A stretch of 64,000 nucleotides of DNA from Caenimonas sedimenti (lineage in GTDB: Bacteria > Pseudomonadota > Gammaproteobacteria > Burkholderiales > Burkholderiaceae_C): NCBI RefSeq assembly GCF_007833165.1, contig NZ_VOBQ01000019.1, forward strand, positions 62,001-126,000, in the 5' to 3' direction. The notes beneath the pieces are model-generated. The model saw only the letters and a program-made list of their open reading frames with translations, ran no database searches and was not told the origin of the DNA. The translations under genes and the position numbers were made by a program. Numbering within the stretch: position 1 is the stretch's first letter; every line of letters begins with the position of its first letter. Below, piece by piece: positions 44,704 through 53,964 of this stretch.

Positions 44704-44742
44704 GCGAGCCCCCCCCCGGATCCCCGACCGCACGACGCGAAG

Positions 44743-46401
44743 ATGACGCCGCCGAACACGCAGTTGAAGCGCTGGAGGCAGATTGCCGCATTGATGTGGA
44801 AGCACGGCCGCTCTGTCCAGGCGCCAACGATCGCCGGCACGGTGCTCCCTGGTGCCGTCGTACCGGGCGCCGCATCGACGCCGCGGCAACTGGCCGACGA
44901 CCTGGAAGCGATGGGGCCCGCGTACGTCAAGCTCGGCCAGGTGCTGTCGAGCAGGCCCGACTTGCTGCCGCCCGAACAGCTGCAGTCGCTCGCGCGCCTG
45001 CAGGACGATGTGAAGCCCTTCGCCTTCGAAGAGGTGCGCCAGATCGTCGAGGAAGAGCTCGGCGCGCGGCTGTCGAAGGCGTTCGGTTCCTTCGACCCCG
45101 AACCGCTGGCAGCGGCCTCGCTCGGGCAGGTGCATCGCGCCACGTTGCGCGATGGGTCCGAGGTGGTCGTGAAGGTGCAGCGGCCCGGCGTGGCCAGGCA
45201 GGTGGCCGAGGAGTTCGACGTGCTGACGCGGATCACCCAGTTCCTCGATTCGCACACGGAGGTCGGCCGGCGCCACCGGCTGCAAAGGATGCTGGAGGAA
45301 TTCCGCGCTTCGATCGCCGAGGAGCTGGACTATGAGCGCGAGGCCGAAAACCTGGTCGCGATGGGCCGCAACCTGGCCGAATTCGGGCGCATCGCGGTGC
45401 CCCAGCCCGTGCCGGACTTCTGCACCCATCGGGTGCTCACGATGGAGCGCGTCCACGGCACCAAGATCACCGGGGTTTCGGCGCTGGCGCGCCTGGAGAT
45501 CGACGGCAGCGCGCTGATTGATGAACTGTTCCACGCGTACCTGAAACAAGTCCTCGTCGATGGTCTCTTCCACGCCGACCCGCACCCCGGCAACGTGTTC
45601 ATCACCCGCGACGGACGGCTGGCGCTGCTGGATCTCGGCATGGTGGGACGCACTTCGCCGGACATGCAGGAGAACCTGCTGAAAGTCCTGATTGCGGTGA
45701 GCGACGGCCGCAGTGAGCAGGCCGCCGATGTGATCGTGCAGATGAGCGAACGCGGTGAAGAGGCGGAAGTAGCCCAGTTCCGCCGGCGCCTGGGCGCCCA
45801 GGTCGCGGCGCAGCAAGGCCGCGGCCTGAAGCACATCAACGTGGGGCAGACGCTGCTCGGCGTCTCCAGCACCGCCGCGGACTGCGGCCTCTTCGTGCCC
45901 AGCGAACTGACGCTCCTGGCCAAGACGCTCCTGCAGCTCGACGAGATCGCCCGGGTGCTCGACCCGGAATTCGACCCGAACGCCGCAGTCCGCCGCCACG
46001 CGGCGGCACTGACGACCAGACGCATGAAGCGCGAATCGACCGAAGGCAGCCTGCTGACGGCCGCGATCGAGTTCAAGAACTTCGCGACGGGCCTCCCCCA
46101 TCGCGTGAACCGGATTCTCGATGCGGTCAGCAACCGCGAGCTCGAGCTCAAGGTGCGCGCAGTCGATGCGGGCGATGTGATCCAGGGGATGCAGAAGATC
46201 GCGAACCGCGTCACGTCCGGCCTCATCCTGGCCGCCCTGATCATCGGCGCGGCGCTCCTCATGCGCGTGAACACGGATTTCCGGATCCTGGGCTACCCAG
46301 GCTTCGCCATCGCGTGCTTCATCACCGCCGCATTGGGCGGCGTCACCTTGCTCGTCAACATCTTCCTGCAGGACCGGACGCACCGGAAGCCGCCGGGCTG
46401 A
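44743..46401 (+). CDS. ABC1/UbiB-family atypical kinase
   Basis: 552-residue protein-kinase-like ATPase of the ABC1/COQ8/UbiB family. The diagnostic KxGQ motif is KLGQ at 63-66, the Ala-rich nucleotide loop is AAASLGQVH (about 123-131), the strand-3 lysine is Lys144 in VVVKVQRPG, and the HADPHPGN and LLDLGMVG motifs follow near 283-310. Two C-terminal transmembrane helices (about 500-550) anchor it to the inner membrane. UbiB supports ubiquinone synthesis, but this copy is not beside ubiE/ubiJ, so it may be a paralogue. Regulation is not apparent. Confidence 0.9.
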   Translation: MTPPNTQLKRWRQIAALMWKHGRSVQAPTIAGTVLPGAVVPGAASTPRQLADDLEAMGPAYVKLGQVLSSRPDLLPPEQLQSLARLQDDVKPFAFEEVRQIVEEELGARLSKAFGSFDPEPLAAASLGQVHRATLRDGSEVVVKVQRPGVARQVAEEFDVLTRITQFLDSHTEVGRRHRLQRMLEEFRASIAEELDYEREAENLVAMGRNLAEFGRIAVPQPVPDFCTHRVLTMERVHGTKITGVSALARLEIDGSALIDELFHAYLKQVLVDGLFHADPHPGNVFITRDGRLALLDLGMVGRTSPDMQENLLKVLIAVSDGRSEQAADVIVQMSERGEEAEVAQFRRRLGAQVAAQQGRGLKHINVGQTLLGVSSTAADCGLFVPSELTLLAKTLLQLDEIARVLDPEFDPNAAVRRHAAALTTRRMKRESTEGSLLTAAIEFKNFATGLPHRVNRILDAVSNRELELKVRAVDAGDVIQGMQKIANRVTSGLILAALIIGAALLMRVNTDFRILGYPGFAIACFITAALGGVTLLVNIFLQDRTHRKPPG

Positions 46402-46429
46402 CGTGGCACGCAGCGAGCCTCACCCCATC

Positions 46430-47446
46430 ATGACGGACCGGATGCCTGCCTCGCCGCGATCGCGGCTTCCGTTGTTCCTCGGTGGCTTGGCGCTCGGCGC
46501 CGCGCTGGCGACGGCGGTCTCGTTCGCCCTGCGGACTGGTGACGGGGACGTGAAGGCACCTCCTGAAGAGCGCCAGGCGGCGCAGTTGCCAGTGGCGGTC
46601 GCCTGTCCGCCGTCCGCGGTGGTCCCGGCCGCTGACGCCAAGGACGGCCAAGCACGCTTCGACGGCGCCACCGATGCGTCGAAGTCCATCGTGAGCGGCA
46701 AGGAAGCCGCGGCCAGCGGGCGCGACCGCGACGCCGAGGCTGCGTTTCTCGCGGCTTGCCGCGTTCCGGTTCAACCAGGCAATCCCAAGGCGACCTTGCT
46801 TCGCGCCGACGCGATGTACAACCTGGCCCGGCACTACGCGAGCCTCGCCGAGGAAGGTGCCTCCGGATCGCAGGACATGCTGAAGCGGGCAGGATCGATG
46901 CTGGACTACGCGCTGGCGGTCTATCAATCCCAGCTGGGGCAGTCGGACGAAAAGGTCCAGTTCGCCTTGCGGGCCATCGCGACGATTCGCGAGCACCCGA
47001 AACAGGCGGAGCAACGGCCGCGCGCCGACGCCGTGTCGCGCCCGACGGAAGCCGTGGTGGGCGAGCTCCCGCGCCCCGCAGTGCCGAAATCGCAGACCAG
47101 GACTGCAGCGATCGAGAAGCGGCCCGCCGCCGCCACCGGGGGCGGCGCACCCTCGCCGGAGCCGAAGCAGGCGGTCACCATCACCGCGCCCACCGCGAAG
47201 CCGAGCTTCGACTGCGCCAAGGCGCGTTCGACACCGGAGCGGCTGATCTGCAGCGATGAAGAGCTGGCGAACCAGGACCGCGAGCTGGGCCGGATCTACG
47301 CGCGGGCCAAACGCGAAGCGCCGGACCCGGCGGCCTTCCAGCGCCTGAGCGATCGCGAGTGGCGGCGGCGCGAAGCCGAATGCCGCACCCGCGACTGCCT
47401 GCTCGACTGGTACGCGGAGCGGCGCAGGCAGCTGCTCGGGCAGTGA
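46430..47446 (+). CDS. Membrane-anchored protein with C-terminal LprI/DUF1311 domain
   Basis: 338 residues from ATG 46430; a GTG at 46403 would add nine. One N-terminal membrane helix (LFLGGLALGAALATAVSFAL) leads to a helical region resembling tetratricopeptide-like repeats (ASGRDRDAEAAFLAACRVP, MYNLARHYASLAEEG). A Pro/Ala/Lys-rich linker follows, then a C-terminal DUF1311/LprI-type module (FDCAKARSTPERLICSDEEL, with CRTRDCLLDWY). LprI proteins inhibit lysozyme, but the domain is widespread and often of unknown role. It follows the kinase gene at 28 bases and is probably cotranscribed. Confidence 0.7.
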   Translation: MTDRMPASPRSRLPLFLGGLALGAALATAVSFALRTGDGDVKAPPEERQAAQLPVAVACPPSAVVPAADAKDGQARFDGATDASKSIVSGKEAAASGRDRDAEAAFLAACRVPVQPGNPKATLLRADAMYNLARHYASLAEEGASGSQDMLKRAGSMLDYALAVYQSQLGQSDEKVQFALRAIATIREHPKQAEQRPRADAVSRPTEAVVGELPRPAVPKSQTRTAAIEKRPAAATGGGAPSPEPKQAVTITAPTAKPSFDCAKARSTPERLICSDEELANQDRELGRIYARAKREAPDPAAFQRLSDREWRRREAECRTRDCLLDWYAERRRQLLGQ

Positions 47447-47488
47447 GCGTTCGAACAGGCCGCGCGCCAGACCCTTAGTTTCGAGGGT

Positions 47489-49147
47489 TCAGCCCGCCTC
47501 CTGCTCCTGCAGCGTCCGCCACATCACCTTCCCACTGCCCGACTTCGGCAAGGCCTGCACAAACTCCACGACACGCGGCGCCTTGTAGGCCGCCATGTTC
47601 TCGCGTGACCAGTCGACGATCTGCTGCTCGCTCACCTGCCCCACGTGCGACGCCCGCAGCACGATCACGGCTTTCACCGTCTCGCCGCGCCGCTCGTCCT
47701 TGGCCGCGATGACGCAGGCCTCCTGGATCGCCGGGTGCTGGTACAGCATGGCTTCCACTTCCGCGGGCCACACCTTGAAGCCGGCCGCGTTGATCATCCG
47801 CTTCAGCCGGTCGACGAAGAAGAAATAGCCCTCCTCGTCGACGTAAGCCAGGTCCCCCGTGCGCAGGAAGCGCTTGCCGCCGATCTCGATGAAGGCCTGG
47901 GCCGTCGCTTCCGGCTGGTTCCAGTAGCCCCGCATCACCTGCGGGCCGTGGACGACGATCTCGCCGGTCTGCCCCTGCGGCAGCTCGCGCAGGGTCGCCG
48001 GGTCGACGATGCGCGCATCGACGTCGAAGATGGGGATGCCCAGGCACTGCGGCTTCGCCTTGTCGGGCGGATTCATGTGCGTGGCGGCCATCGTCTCCGA
48101 CATGCCATAGCCTTCGCCGTACTTCAGGCCCAGCTTCTGCTCCATCGCATTGGCCACGGCTTTCGGCATGGCCGCACCGCCACCCGCGATGCGGCGCAGG
48201 CTGGAGAGGTCGTACTCGCCGAGCTTGGGATTCGCCATGAAATCGACCACCATGGCGGTGATGAGGCCCATGCCGGTGATGCCGTAGCGCTGCACGCACA
48301 GCGCCGCCGCGTCGCGGTCCCAGCGGGGCAGCAACACTGTCGTCGTCCCGTGGAAGATGGCACCGTTCAGGTTGGCCTGCATGCCGGTCACGTGGAACAA
48401 CGGCAGCACGCCGATGCCGACACTGCCCTGGTTCACCTGCCCCCAGACGCCGCCCGCGACCGCGTTGACCATGGTGCTGCGGTGCGTGTGCATGCAGCCC
48501 TTCGGATGGCCCGTGGTGCCCGAGGTGTAGGGCATCACGGCCAGGTCGTCCGGCCCGGCCTCCATGGGTGCGGGCACGTGCCCGGCCTGCATGGCATCGG
48601 ACCAGTGGACCGCACCCGGATCGGTCAGCGCGACCTTGGCGGCACCGACGAACTCCGGCACCTTCAGGTCGGTCGGCACCTCCAGGTAGTCGCGATAGGT
48701 GGCCACGACGATGGTGGCCAGGCCGTCGCCGCCCAGCAGCGGTTGCATGTTGGGGTACAGGTCCTGTGCAACGAAGGCCACCTTCGCACCGCTGTCACTC
48801 ACGTAGTGCCGCAGCTCGCCGGTGAGGTTCATCGGGTTCACCGGCACCACCACCGCGCCGGTGCGCAGGATGGCGTAGAAGGCGATCACGAACTGCGGGC
48901 TGTTCTGCATGTACAGCAGCACGCGGTCGCCCTTCGTCACGCCGCATGCATGCTGCAGGTAGCCGGCCATGCGCTCGCACTCTTCCCGGTAGCGGCGGTA
49001 GGTGATGACCGTGTCGTAGAAGATCAGGAAGGGCTTGTCCGGAAAGCGCGCGGCCGACACCTCCACGTTGTGCCAGAGGCTGGTCTCCGGCACCCAGAGA
49101 TGCCTGGGTGCATGGGAGGGCCAGGAGGAAAAATGCAGGTCGGACAT
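47489..49147 (-). CDS. Long-chain-type fatty acyl-CoA ligase
   Basis: 552-residue AMP-forming acyl-CoA synthetase. The phosphate loop is MPYTSGTTGHPKGCMHTH, A5 is GYGMSETMA, and A7-A8 is RTGDLAYVDEEGYFFFVDRLKRMINAAGFKVWP. The C-terminal lysine is in SGSGKVMWRTLQ. It sits nine bases after an acyl-CoA dehydrogenase gene in the same minus operon, so together they start beta-oxidation of an acid. ATG 49147 is the first codon giving the conserved HLWVPETSLWHNVEVSA start. Confidence 0.92.
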   Translation of the reverse strand: MSDLHFSSWPSHAPRHLWVPETSLWHNVEVSAARFPDKPFLIFYDTVITYRRYREECERMAGYLQHACGVTKGDRVLLYMQNSPQFVIAFYAILRTGAVVVPVNPMNLTGELRHYVSDSGAKVAFVAQDLYPNMQPLLGGDGLATIVVATYRDYLEVPTDLKVPEFVGAAKVALTDPGAVHWSDAMQAGHVPAPMEAGPDDLAVMPYTSGTTGHPKGCMHTHRSTMVNAVAGGVWGQVNQGSVGIGVLPLFHVTGMQANLNGAIFHGTTTVLLPRWDRDAAALCVQRYGITGMGLITAMVVDFMANPKLGEYDLSSLRRIAGGGAAMPKAVANAMEQKLGLKYGEGYGMSETMAATHMNPPDKAKPQCLGIPIFDVDARIVDPATLRELPQGQTGEIVVHGPQVMRGYWNQPEATAQAFIEIGGKRFLRTGDLAYVDEEGYFFFVDRLKRMINAAGFKVWPAEVEAMLYQHPAIQEACVIAAKDERRGETVKAVIVLRASHVGQVSEQQIVDWSRENMAAYKAPRVVEFVQALPKSGSGKVMWRTLQEQEAG

Positions 49148-49156
49148 CGCTCGTTC

Positions 49157-50383
49157 TCAGGCCTTCGCCGTCATGTATTGCTCGATCTCCATCTTGCCGA
49201 TCTGGTTGCGGTGCACCTCGTCCGGGCCATCGGCGAAGCGCACGGTGCGCGCGCTGGCGTACATGGAGGCCAGCGGCGTGTCCTCGCAGACCGCGGCGCC
49301 GCCATGGACCTGCATGGCCCAGTCGATCACCTGGCAGGCCATGGTGGGCGCCGCCACCTTGATCATCGCGATGTCCTTCTTCGCCGCCTTGTTGCCGACC
49401 GTGTCCATGCGGTACGCCGCGTGCAGCACCAGGAAGCGCGCCTGGTCGATCATGATGCGGGCATTGGCCACGCGCTCGCGCGTGACGCCCTGGTCCGAAA
49501 GCAGCTTGCCGAAGGGTTTGCGCGCCAGCGAACGGCGGCACATCAGTTCCAGCGCGCGCTCGGCCATGCCGATCAGGCGCATGCAGTGATGGATGCGCCC
49601 TGGCCCCAGTCGGGCCTGCGCGATCTCGAAGCCCCGGCCTTCACCCAGCAGCACGTTCGTCACCGGCACCCGCACGTTCGTGAAGTTCACTTCGGCATGG
49701 CCGTGCGGCGCGTGGTCGTAGCCGAACACGGTGAGCGGGCGAACGACGTCGACGCCCGGCGTGTCCTTGGGCACCAGCACCATCGACTGCTGGCGGTAGG
49801 TCGAGGCCGAGGGGTCGGTCTTGCCCATGAAGATCAGGATCTCGCAACGCGGGTCGGGCGCGCCGGAAGTCCACCACTTCCGGCCGTTGATCACGTACTG
49901 GTCGCCGTCCCGCTCGATGCGGCTTTCGATCGCCGTCGCGTCCGACGAGGCCACCGCGGGTTCGGTCATCGCGAAGCCGGACCGGATCGTGCCCGCCAGC
50001 AGCGGCTTCAGCCAGCGCTGCTTCTGCTCCGGCGTGCCGAAGCGTTCCAGGATTTCCATGTTGCCGGTGTCGGGCGCCGAGCAGTTCATGGCTTCGCCCG
50101 TCAGCGGGTAGCGGCCCATGATCTCGCAGATGGGTGCGTACTCCAGGTTGCTCAAGCCGGCGCCTTCCTGCGACTCCGGCAGGAACAGGTTCCACAGCCC
50201 GGCGGCGCGCGCCGCCGCCTTGAGCCGTTCCATCGTCTGCGTGCCCTGCCAGGGATTGCCGGCGGCGCGGAAGGCCGCCATCTCGCGCTTGAATTCCGCT
50301 TCGGCGGGTTGCACGTGTTCACGTACGAATGCCAGCACGCGCTGCTGCAGTTCCACCGTCTTGGGCGAGTAGGAAAAGTCCAT
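49157..50383 (-). CDS. Acyl-CoA dehydrogenase
   Basis: 408-residue FAD enzyme forming trans-2-enoyl-CoA. It has [16 protein letters not shown] (the FAD/substrate block), [19 protein letters not shown] and a C-terminal [18 protein letters not shown], with [19 protein letters not shown] carrying the glutamate region. This is the ACAD10/11-like branch common in Burkholderiales. GGAG lies upstream of ATG 50383. First gene of the operon with the acyl-CoA ligase. Confidence 0.93.
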   Translation of the reverse strand: MDFSYSPKTVELQQRVLAFVREHVQPAEAEFKREMAAFRAAGNPWQGTQTMERLKAAARAAGLWNLFLPESQEGAGLSNLEYAPICEIMGRYPLTGEAMNCSAPDTGNMEILERFGTPEQKQRWLKPLLAGTIRSGFAMTEPAVASSDATAIESRIERDGDQYVINGRKWWTSGAPDPRCEILIFMGKTDPSASTYRQQSMVLVPKDTPGVDVVRPLTVFGYDHAPHGHAEVNFTNVRVPVTNVLLGEGRGFEIAQARLGPGRIHHCMRLIGMAERALELMCRRSLARKPFGKLLSDQGVTRERVANARIMIDQARFLVLHAAYRMDTVGNKAAKKDIAMIKVAAPTMACQVIDWAMQVHGGAAVCEDTPLASMYASARTVRFADGPDEVHRNQIGKMEIEQYMTAKA

Positions 50384-50513
50384 CGGTTGAGTCTCCGTGA
50401 ATGTGCTTGTTCTCCTGTGCAGAACAGCGATTTCTCTCGAAGACCCATCGTAGGTGTGCCGTTCGCGCGGCCTCGATCACCTGCGCGACAAATGCCGTCC
50501 CCTGGTCACGACC

Positions 50514-51503
50514 TCAGCCCGGCGCCATCGCCTTCGCCGTGAGCTCGTACGAACGCAGCCGCGCCTGGTGATCGAAGATGTTCGACGTGATCATCAGCTC
50601 GTCGGCGCCCGTCCGCGCGATGAACGCGTCTAGTCCGTTCCGCACGGTCTCCGGCGAACCGATGGCGGCGCAGGACAGCACCTCTTCGAGCATGGCGCGC
50701 GCATTCGCCGGCAAGCTCTCCCGGTAACCCGGCAGCGGCGGCTGCAACCGCGACGGCCGGCCGGTGCGCAGATTGACGAAAGCCTGCTGCATCGAGGTCG
50801 CCAGCACCGCGGCTTCTTCGTCGGTATCCGCGGCGAAGACATTGAAGCCGAGCATCACGTACGGCTTGTCCAGCTGCGCGGACGGCTTGAAGGTGGCGCG
50901 ATAGATGTCGATGGCCTGCATCATCTGCCCGGGTGCGAAATGCGAGGCGAAGGCATAGGGCAGGCCCAGCATCGCGGCAAGCTGGGCGCCGAACAGGCTA
51001 GACCCCAGGATCCACACGGGCACCTTGGCGCCCCGGCCTGGCACCGCCCGGATGGCCTGCCGGGGCTCGTCGGACATGAAGTCCATGAGTTCGACCACGT
51101 CCTGCGGGAAGGCATCCGGGTTGGAACTGAGGTCGCGCCGCAAGGCCCGGGACGTCGCCTGGTCGGAACCGGGCGCGCGGCCCAGGCCGAGGTCGATGCG
51201 GCCCGGATACAAGGCTTCCAGCGTCCCGAACTGCTCCGCGATCACCAGCGGCGAGTGGTTGGGCAGCATGATGCCGCCCGCGCCCACCCGGATGGTGCGG
51301 GTGCCACCGGCGATGTGCCCGATCAACACGGCCGTGGCGGCACTCGCGATGCCGGGCATGCCGTGGTGCTCGGCCAGCCAGAAGCGGCGGAAACCCAAGC
51401 GTTCGGCGTGCTGCGCGAGCTCGAGCGAGTTGCGGAAGGACCGGCCGGCATCGCTGCCTTCGGTGATGGGAGCGAGGTCGAGTACGGACAGGGCGGTGGG
51501 CAT
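50514..51503 (-). CDS. Luciferase-like (LLM) flavin-dependent oxidoreductase, MsnO8/YhbW-type
   Basis: 329-residue FMN-dependent monooxygenase-type TIM barrel. The N-terminal [27 protein letters not shown] and [40 protein letters not shown] are the MsnO8-family signature. Activity on alkanes, sulphonates or other substrates is possible; nothing fixes it. It is separated from the dehydrogenase gene by 130 bases without a notable element, and diverges from the small secreted protein genes. Confidence 0.9.
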   Translation of the reverse strand: MPTALSVLDLAPITEGSDAGRSFRNSLELAQHAERLGFRRFWLAEHHGMPGIASAATAVLIGHIAGGTRTIRVGAGGIMLPNHSPLVIAEQFGTLEALYPGRIDLGLGRAPGSDQATSRALRRDLSSNPDAFPQDVVELMDFMSDEPRQAIRAVPGRGAKVPVWILGSSLFGAQLAAMLGLPYAFASHFAPGQMMQAIDIYRATFKPSAQLDKPYVMLGFNVFAADTDEEAAVLATSMQQAFVNLRTGRPSRLQPPLPGYRESLPANARAMLEEVLSCAAIGSPETVRNGLDAFIARTGADELMITSNIFDHQARLRSYELTAKAMAPG

Positions 51504-51541
51504 CCTGGGCAGATGGGGGCGGTCCGGCGGGTGGCAAGGCC

Positions 51542-51555
51542 ATGACTTTGGTCAT
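51542..51555. repeat. Small inverted repeat upstream of the secreted repeat-protein gene
   Basis: ATGAC (51542-51546) and GTCAT (51551-51555) flank a four-base centre, adjoining the candidate -35 box at 51555. It could be a regulator half-site pair. Confidence 0.3.
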
Positions 51556-51584
51556 TGGAGCCGCGCCGCCCACCTGCCTAGGAT
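51555..51584 (+). promoter_or_regulatory. Candidate sigma-70 promoter
   Basis: TTGGAG (51555-51560), 18-base spacer, TAGGAT (51579-51584). The implied transcription start near 51591 leaves room for the GGAG ribosome site at 51602-51605 and the ATG at 51612, a coherent arrangement for the two-gene secreted-protein unit. Confidence 0.4.
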
Positions 51585-51611
51585 GCCCCCGTTCCTGCCA
51601 TGGAGCCTTCA

Positions 51612-51899
51612 ATGAACTCTTTCCACTTCGCCGCGGCGGCCGCCTTCCTCGCCCTCCAGCCGGCCCACGGCGCGCCCTTCGGTTCCGCCCCGGTCCAGGC
51701 GCCCTTCCTGTCCTATACGGGGAAGAGCGAGGTGACGTTGATCTTGCCCGTCACGACGCAGCCCCTCGCGTACGCCGGCAAACAGGCGCCGCCGCTGCCC
51801 GGCGTGACGACCGTCGCGCTCGCCTACCAGGGCCGCGGCGACCCGAAGGGGATCGCCACCGTGAATGCCACCCCCCTCTCCTACAAAGGAAAGCAATGA
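51612..51899 (+). CDS. Unrecognised secreted protein with four ~19-residue repeats
   Basis: 95 residues, not recognised. A signal peptide (MNSFHFAAAAAFLALQPAHG) is followed by four copies of a unit ending in L-S/A-Y-x-G-K/R: FLSYTGKS, PLAYAGKQ, ALAYQGRG and PLSYKGKQ. The tyrosines are Tyr35, Tyr54, Tyr72 and Tyr91, spaced 19, 18 and 19. Segments between are Thr/Val rich, suggesting beta strands. GGAG at 51602-51605 supports the ATG at 51612 over that at 51600. The stop overlaps the next start (ATGA). It may be a surface or periplasmic structural protein. Confidence 0.65.
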   Translation: MNSFHFAAAAAFLALQPAHGAPFGSAPVQAPFLSYTGKSEVTLILPVTTQPLAYAGKQAPPLPGVTTVALAYQGRGDPKGIATVNATPLSYKGKQ

Positions 51900-52357
51900 C
51901 CATGCAACACCTTCGACTGACCCTGGGCGCCCTGGCGCTGGGTCCCGCTTTCGCGCTCGCGCAAGTCCAGATCAACCTGCCCATGGTGCCCAAGGAGGCG
52001 GTCTTCAACGTCCCGCTCAACTTCAACAACCTGCCGCCGGCCGTGGTGAAGCAGATCCAGGTGGGCTGCGCGGTCTATGCCTCCGTCAACCCGCCCGTCA
52101 ACGACAACGAGGCGCCGCTCGCCGGCGGCGGCGAAACCGTCAACCTGGCCAACGGCGCCTACAACGGCACGGTCAAGGTCAGCTTCACGGTGCCCGCCAC
52201 CGACGTGGCCAAGGTGAAGTCCTGGCGCTGCCGCACCTTCGCCATCGGCCCGACCCTGAACCAGTTCAACCTGGACCTCTGGCAGAACCTGCCGGACGCG
52301 GCCAAGCCGGCGCCGGGCACCTCGCCGAAGACCTCCGCCAGCGGCAAGTACGACTAA
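51896..52357 (+). CDS. Unrecognised secreted protein, coupled to the repeat protein
   Basis: 153 residues, not recognised. A signal peptide (LRLTLGALALGPAFALAQ) precedes a beta-rich mature region with two cysteines (Cys58 and Cys112) that could form a disulphide. The sequence TVNLANGAYNGTVKVSFTV resembles a beta-sandwich strand pair. The tail is Pro/Ser/Lys rich. Start at 51896 overlaps the upstream stop; ATG 51902 is equally possible. Cotranscription with the repeat protein is nearly certain, so the two may form one exported complex. Confidence 0.65.
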   Translation: MTMQHLRLTLGALALGPAFALAQVQINLPMVPKEAVFNVPLNFNNLPPAVVKQIQVGCAVYASVNPPVNDNEAPLAGGGETVNLANGAYNGTVKVSFTVPATDVAKVKSWRCRTFAIGPTLNQFNLDLWQNLPDAAKPAPGTSPKTSASGKYD

Positions 52358-52404
52358 CGGCGGTGTTTCACGGCGGGGCGGTTGCGGAGCGGCCGCTTCC
52401 CGGG

Positions 52405-52410
52405 CACGAT
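52405..52410 (+). promoter_or_regulatory. Candidate -10 element of a leaderless VWA transcript
   Basis: CACGAT ends eight bases before the ATG at 52419 with no proper Shine-Dalgarno sequence. No convincing -35 box is seen. Confidence 0.25.
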
Positions 52411-52418
52411 AGGGGCGC

Positions 52419-53462
52419 ATGTTCTTCCTGTGGCCCGAATACCTCTGGCTGTTGCTGGCGCTGCCGCTGCTGCCAGCGGCGTACCTGTGGCTGTTGAGCA
52501 GGCGGCGCAAGGAAGCCGTGCGCTACAGCAGCCTCGGCGTGGTCCGCGCGGCCGCCGCCGGCCGCAGCTGGCGCCGCCACGTGCCCCCGGTCCTGCTGCT
52601 GCTGGCCTGTTCGGTCCTCCTGCTCGCCACGGCGCGGCCGGTGGCGCGCGTTCCGCTGCCGTGGGCCCGCACGACCATCATGATGGCCATCGACGTGTCG
52701 CTCAGCATGCGCGTCAACGACGTCAAGCCGACCCGCATGGTGGCCGCCCAGGAGGCCGCGAAGCTGTTCCTGAAAGACCTGCCGCGCGACATCGAGGTCG
52801 GGCTGGTCACGTTCGCCGGCAGCAGCCAGGTGGCGCAGTCCGCGACGCTGGAGCGGGGCTCCCTGGTGACCGCCATCGACAACCTGCAGATGCAAAGGGG
52901 CACGGCCATCGGCAACGCCATCGTGGTGTGCCTGTCGGAGCTGTTCCCGGACCATGGCATCGACGTCGGCGACATGACCTTCGGCAGCAGCCGGAAGCCG
53001 CAGGCGCGCAGCCTGGATGACAAGGACAAGAAGCAGCCCAAGCAGTTCACCCCGGTGAAGCCGGGCTCGCACACCTCCGCCGCCATCATCCTGCTGAGCG
53101 ACGGGCGCCGCACCACGGGCGTCGACACGCTGGAAGCCGCGAAGATGGCCGCCGACCGCGGCATCCGCATCCACGTGGTCGGGCTCGGCACGCTGGGTGG
53201 CGACGCCGTCATGCCCGAAGGCATGTCGATCTATCTCCAGCTCGACGAGCCGACCCTGCGCGAAGTGGCGCGCATGACCGGCGGCGAATACCACCATGCG
53301 GGCACGGCGGAGAAGCTGCGCAGCGTCTACGAGACGCTCGGCTCGCAGGTGCAGGTGCAGTCGCGCGAAACCGAGGTGACCGCCCTGCTCGCGCTGGCGT
53401 CGGCCCTGCTCGCGCTGGCAGCGGCGGGGTTCTCGCTGGTCTGGTTCGGCCGCTTCGGCTGA
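52419..53462 (+). CDS. VWA-domain membrane protein (BatA-like)
   Basis: 347 residues with two N-terminal membrane helices (WLLLALPLLPAAYLWLL and VLLLLACSVLLLATA), a von Willebrand A domain from about 85, and a C-terminal hydrophobic helix (LLALASALLALAAAGFSL). The metal-ion-dependent adhesion site is intact: D92-x-S94-x-S96 in DVSLSM, the threonine in RGTAIG and the aspartate in LLSDGR. This layout resembles BatA-type proteins, but no MoxR ATPase or BatB/C gene is near. It lies 61 bases after the secreted pair and may share its envelope function. Confidence 0.87.
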   Translation: MFFLWPEYLWLLLALPLLPAAYLWLLSRRRKEAVRYSSLGVVRAAAAGRSWRRHVPPVLLLLACSVLLLATARPVARVPLPWARTTIMMAIDVSLSMRVNDVKPTRMVAAQEAAKLFLKDLPRDIEVGLVTFAGSSQVAQSATLERGSLVTAIDNLQMQRGTAIGNAIVVCLSELFPDHGIDVGDMTFGSSRKPQARSLDDKDKKQPKQFTPVKPGSHTSAAIILLSDGRRTTGVDTLEAAKMAADRGIRIHVVGLGTLGGDAVMPEGMSIYLQLDEPTLREVARMTGGEYHHAGTAEKLRSVYETLGSQVQVQSRETEVTALLALASALLALAAAGFSLVWFGRFG

Positions 53463-53463
53463 A

Positions 53464-53952
53464 CTAACGAATGTACTGATCGATGAACGCTTCCCCGAGG
53501 CCGCACTGCGCATAGTGCTTGCGGCACATGTCGATCTTGCTGAAGACGTCTTCGTAGCCTGTCACCGCGCCCTTCTCGTCCAGGTAGACCATGGCACCGT
53601 GGATGTTGAAGAAGGTGATCATCTCGGGCGCATCGGCCACTTCGTCGACGACCAGCGTGTGGATCTCGCCGGGCGGCTCGTAGACGAAGCTGCCCTCGCG
53701 CGCGACCCAGTCGTGCTCCAGGTAGCGCCACGCACCCTTCAGCACCAGACCGGTGACCCAAGAGGGATGGATGTGGCGCGAGAGCACGCCGGATTTGCGC
53801 ACGCGCAGCAGGTTGCACCAGCTGCCGGTCACGGTGTTGAGCAGCAAGGGACGGAACCACACGTCCTTCGCCTGCGGCACCCAGACCCGTTCGTCGTCGG
53901 GGATGGCCTGCTCGGCGATTTCGGGGCGGATGCCTGGGAGCTGGAAGATCAT
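53464..53952 (-). CDS. Cupin of the 2,4'-dihydroxyacetophenone dioxygenase family
   Basis: 162-residue single-domain cupin resembling 2,4'-dihydroxyacetophenone dioxygenase, which cleaves a C-C bond of aromatic ketones with oxygen. Metal-ligand residues are likely in LSRHIHPSWVTGLVLKG (two histidines) and PPGEIHTLVV. FVYEPPGEIHT is the family's typical second motif. It lies one base from the convergent VWA gene and 12 bases after the SDR gene, with which it forms a minus operon. True substrate is unknown; many homologues are uncharacterised. Confidence 0.8.
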   Translation of the reverse strand: MIFQLPGIRPEIAEQAIPDDERVWVPQAKDVWFRPLLLNTVTGSWCNLLRVRKSGVLSRHIHPSWVTGLVLKGAWRYLEHDWVAREGSFVYEPPGEIHTLVVDEVADAPEMITFFNIHGAMVYLDEKGAVTGYEDVFSKIDMCRKHYAQCGLGEAFIDQYIR

Positions 53953-53964
53953 CGTTCGGTCATT

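Noticed and set aside
47471..47488. Terminator between the LprI-domain gene and the acyl-CoA ligase gene
   Set aside because: Only a five-base stem with an eight-base loop and no T-tract on either strand.
47645..50542. Long plus-strand open frame opposite the acyl-CoA ligase and dehydrogenase genes
   Set aside because: The opposite strand encodes two complete enzymes with intact motifs; the antisense product is low-complexity (His/Arg/Asp) and has no recognisable features.
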